The translations under genes and the position numbers were made by a program. The notes under the pieces are model-generated. The model saw only the letters and a list, made by a program, of their open reading frames with translations, did not search any database and was not told where the DNA came from. 64,000 nucleotides of DNA from an uncultured Pelagibacteraceae bacterium (lineage in GTDB: Bacteria > Pseudomonadota > Alphaproteobacteria > Pelagibacterales > Pelagibacteraceae): positions 1 through 64,000 of the forward strand of contig CACLWW010000003.1 of the NCBI GenBank assembly GCA_902610755.1, read 5' to 3'. Below, piece by piece: positions 61,633 through 64,000 of the stretch. How positions within the stretch are numbered: the stretch's first letter is position 1; each line of letters begins with the position of its first letter.

Positions 61633-62429
61633 AAGAAAAAATTATTTCAGTCATTAATCAAAAAGGCGGTGTTGGAAAAACGACGACAGTAATTAATTTA
61701 GCGGCAGGACTTAGTTTAAATGGAAAAAAGATACTAGTTATAGATTTGGACCCACAAGGAAATGCAACAACAGGATTAGGTTTGTCTAATATAGCAGATA
61801 CTAGCAAATCAATTTATGGTGTTCTGAACGGAAAAGAGGAGATTCAAGGCTCAATTCAAAGGACTAACTTTCAAAATTTAGATATCGTAACATCAAATGT
61901 TGATTTATCTGGTTTGGAGGTTGAAACTGCAGATGACGAAAATAGAGCATATCTTTTAAAGACCAAATTAACCGCATATTTAAACAATTATAGCCACTCA
62001 TATGACTACGTCCTGATTGATTGCCCGCCTTCTTTGAGCTTATTAACCGTGATGGCTTTAGTGGCATCAGACTCATTAGTTGTGCCTTTACAGACAGAAT
62101 TTTTTGCCCTTGAAGGGATAACTCAGCTTATTAAAACTATAGATCGTATTAAGGTAGGCCTTAATCCAAATTTATTTGTGAGAGGTATTTTGTTAACAAT
62201 GTATGATAAAAGAAACAGATTATCTGCACAAGTTGAAACAGATGCAAGAGATTATTTTAAAGAAAAAGTCTATCAAACAGTAGTTCCTAGAAATGTTCGT
62301 TTATCAGAAGCACCCTCACATGGGGTTCCTGTTTTAATATATGATAAACAATGTCCAGGAAGCAAATCTTATATTAAATTTACAGAGGAGTTTTTGGCTC
62401 AAGAATCGAGTTTCGTAACAGCAGCATGA
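61629..62429 (+). CDS. parA: Chromosome partitioning ATPase ParA (Soj)
   Basis: SVINQKGGVGKTTTVINLAAGL, VLIDCPPSLSLLT. Confidence 0.97.
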   Translation: MKEKIISVINQKGGVGKTTTVINLAAGLSLNGKKILVIDLDPQGNATTGLGLSNIADTSKSIYGVLNGKEEIQGSIQRTNFQNLDIVTSNVDLSGLEVETADDENRAYLLKTKLTAYLNNYSHSYDYVLIDCPPSLSLLTVMALVASDSLVVPLQTEFFALEGITQLIKTIDRIKVGLNPNLFVRGILLTMYDKRNRLSAQVETDARDYFKEKVYQTVVPRNVRLSEAPSHGVPVLIYDKQCPGSKSYIKFTEEFLAQESSFVTAA

Positions 62430-63271
62430 GCAGTATTTTTAAAAATAAAAAAGGTTTAGGAAGAGGATTGTCATCTTTAATAGGAGATACAAAAACAGTT
62501 TCAAAAAACAATAAAATTTCAGTTAGTGATTTAATTAGAAATAGATATCAACCAAGAAAAACATTTGATGAAGAAAGCTTGGAGGAGTTAACTAATTCAA
62601 TTAAGTCTAGAGGTATCATTCAGCCAATTATTGCAAGGCCATCAAGTGGAAATAAATATGAGATAATAGCAGGCGAGAGAAGGTGGTTAGCAGCTCAAAG
62701 AGCAGGTTTGCATGAGGTGCCAGTAGTTGTCGTTGATGCTGACGATAAAAAGGCTCTTGAGTTTGGTATTGTTGAAAATGTTCAAAGACATGACTTAAAT
62801 TCAATAGAGGAAGCAGAGGGTTATAAAAGGTTGATCGATGAGTTTAGCTATGACCAAGAACAAGTTGCTAAATTTATAGGCAAAAGCAGAAGTCACATTA
62901 CTAATAGTTTAAGACTTTTAACACTATCAAGTTATATAACTGACTTAATAAAAACTAATAAGATCTCACCAGGTCATGCAAAAATTTTAGTTGGACTTAG
63001 TAATTCAGATCAAATTGCAAAAAAAATAATTAAAAAGCACCTTTCAGTAAGACAAACAGAGAATCTTGTAAGACTTTACAAGTCACCAACTAAATCAATT
63101 AAATTATTACAAGACCCCAATATTAAAAGAATTGAGACCGACCTTATGGAAAAAATAGGTCTCAAAACTCAAATTACAAATAAGAAAAACAACAAAGGGT
63201 CTGTAACTTTTGATTATAGAGATTTAGATCAACTAAATCGATTGATAGAAATTATTAAGAAATATTACTAA
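62426..63271 (+). CDS. parB: Chromosome partitioning protein ParB
   Basis: KGLGRGLSSLIGD, RNRYQPRKTFDEESLEEL, IAGERRWLAAQRAGL, ENVQRHDLN. Confidence 0.97.
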   Translation: MSSIFKNKKGLGRGLSSLIGDTKTVSKNNKISVSDLIRNRYQPRKTFDEESLEELTNSIKSRGIIQPIIARPSSGNKYEIIAGERRWLAAQRAGLHEVPVVVVDADDKKALEFGIVENVQRHDLNSIEEAEGYKRLIDEFSYDQEQVAKFIGKSRSHITNSLRLLTLSSYITDLIKTNKISPGHAKILVGLSNSDQIAKKIIKKHLSVRQTENLVRLYKSPTKSIKLLQDPNIKRIETDLMEKIGLKTQITNKKNNKGSVTFDYRDLDQLNRLIEIIKKYY

Positions 63272-64000
63272 TTGTTATTTGAAGTTTCGTAAATTAAATT
63301 AAAAACTAGCATCAAACTTATTGAACTGTTTTTTTTTATGAAAATCTCAGTTTTATTAATATTCATTATCAAATCCTTTATTTTTGATTTTGACCAACAT
63401 TCAAGTTGTTTTTTTATTATTGGCTTATCCTTCCAAAAAATTGGAGGTGCATGATTATTTATCAAACTATCAAAGCTTAAATTCTGATCATGCTTTTCGT
63501 AGAGATTAAGTAATCTTTTTGCTTTTTGTAGAAATGTTCTTAAAATTAATATTCCATCTTCAGATTTATAATTACTTTCATTGAGTATTTCTGAAGTTTT
63601 TTTTGTATTTTTTGATAAAGATGTATCTACGAGTTCAATAATGCTAAAGTTTTCAGATAAATTTGTTAACTTAAATATTTCCTCTAAGCTTATATTTTTT
63701 TTATCTTGTACATATATAAGAATTTTGTCCAATTCAGATTTTAAATGACCTCTGTCTCCATTACATCGATTTACTAAAAGATTTATTGTTTCTTGTGAGA
63801 TGCTTATTTTATAATTATAAAAAAACTTTTTTGCAATTTCCATTAACGCAATTGATGTGTCTTTATAGGTTGGTATAATTACTAACTCTTTACTTTTCTC
63901 AAATAGGGCTCTTAACTTTGATTTCTTTTCTAATGTGTTTGCATTTAATATAATCTTAGTATCGGAAATTTTTTTTTCTAATACAGTCTCAATAATTCCA
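63268..64000 (-). CDS. holA: DNA polymerase III delta subunit, 5' end runs off window
   Basis: Reading continues upstream of listed ORF: GIIETVLEKKISDTKIILNANTLEKKSKLRALFEKSKELVIIPTYKDTSIALMEIAKKFF...; CNGDRGHLKSELDKI. Confidence 0.85.
   Translation of the reverse strand, partial: GIIETVLEKKISDTKIILNANTLEKKSKLRALFEKSKELVIIPTYKDTSIALMEIAKKFFYNYKISISQETINLLVNRCNGDRGHLKSELDKILIYVQDKKNISLEEIFKLTNLSENFSIIELVDTSLSKNTKKTSEILNESNYKSEDGILILRTFLQKAKRLLNLYEKHDQNLSFDSLINNHAPPIFWKDKPIIKKQLECWSKSKIKDLIMNINKTEIFIKKNSSISLMLVFNLIYETSNNN

Noticed and set aside
1-64000. CRISPR arrays, transposons, prophage, toxin-antitoxin or restriction systems
   Set aside because: No periodic direct repeats, transposase, integrase, capsid or nuclease-methylase genes seen; content is mainly housekeeping.

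Overview
AT-rich, tightly packed bacterial chromosome segment. Gene order and compact AT-rich coding suggest Alphaproteobacteria, most likely SAR11/Pelagibacterales (inference). Almost all of it is housekeeping: cytochrome c maturation (ccmC-H), argG, folD, hemC/hemD, tsaD, acs, a DUF4212/sodium-solute symporter pair, rpe, purH, ftsK, a his cluster, hslVU, then the origin-proximal block dnaQ-coaE-aroE-maf-ppsR // hemE-hemH-hemJ-rho-mnmE-mnmG-rsmG-parA-parB-holA. I found no phage, transposon or CRISPR signal. Items most worth follow-up: (1) a candidate oriC in the 278-bp ppsR/hemE gap, with one perfect DnaA box and a TTAA-N7-TTAA motif, and a perfect 16-bp parS embedded in the rsmG coding sequence about 10 kb away; (2) nine frameshifts in five genes, including coaE and hslU, each repaired by removing one A/T from a homopolymer (artefact versus biological slippage); (3) an acetyl-CoA synthetase with a roughly 50-residue Lys/Arg tail at its N-terminus; (4) a photolyase/cryptochrome-associated neighbourhood, including a DUF2256 mini-gene missed by the ORF track, a possibly permuted photolyase and a BCP-type photolyase lacking the usual Cys pair, split by surface-glycan genes; (5) a 161-bp structured intergenic region that may encode an ncRNA; (6) an EF-hand-like loop in the symporter. 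All family assignments are from reading translations; no database search was run.
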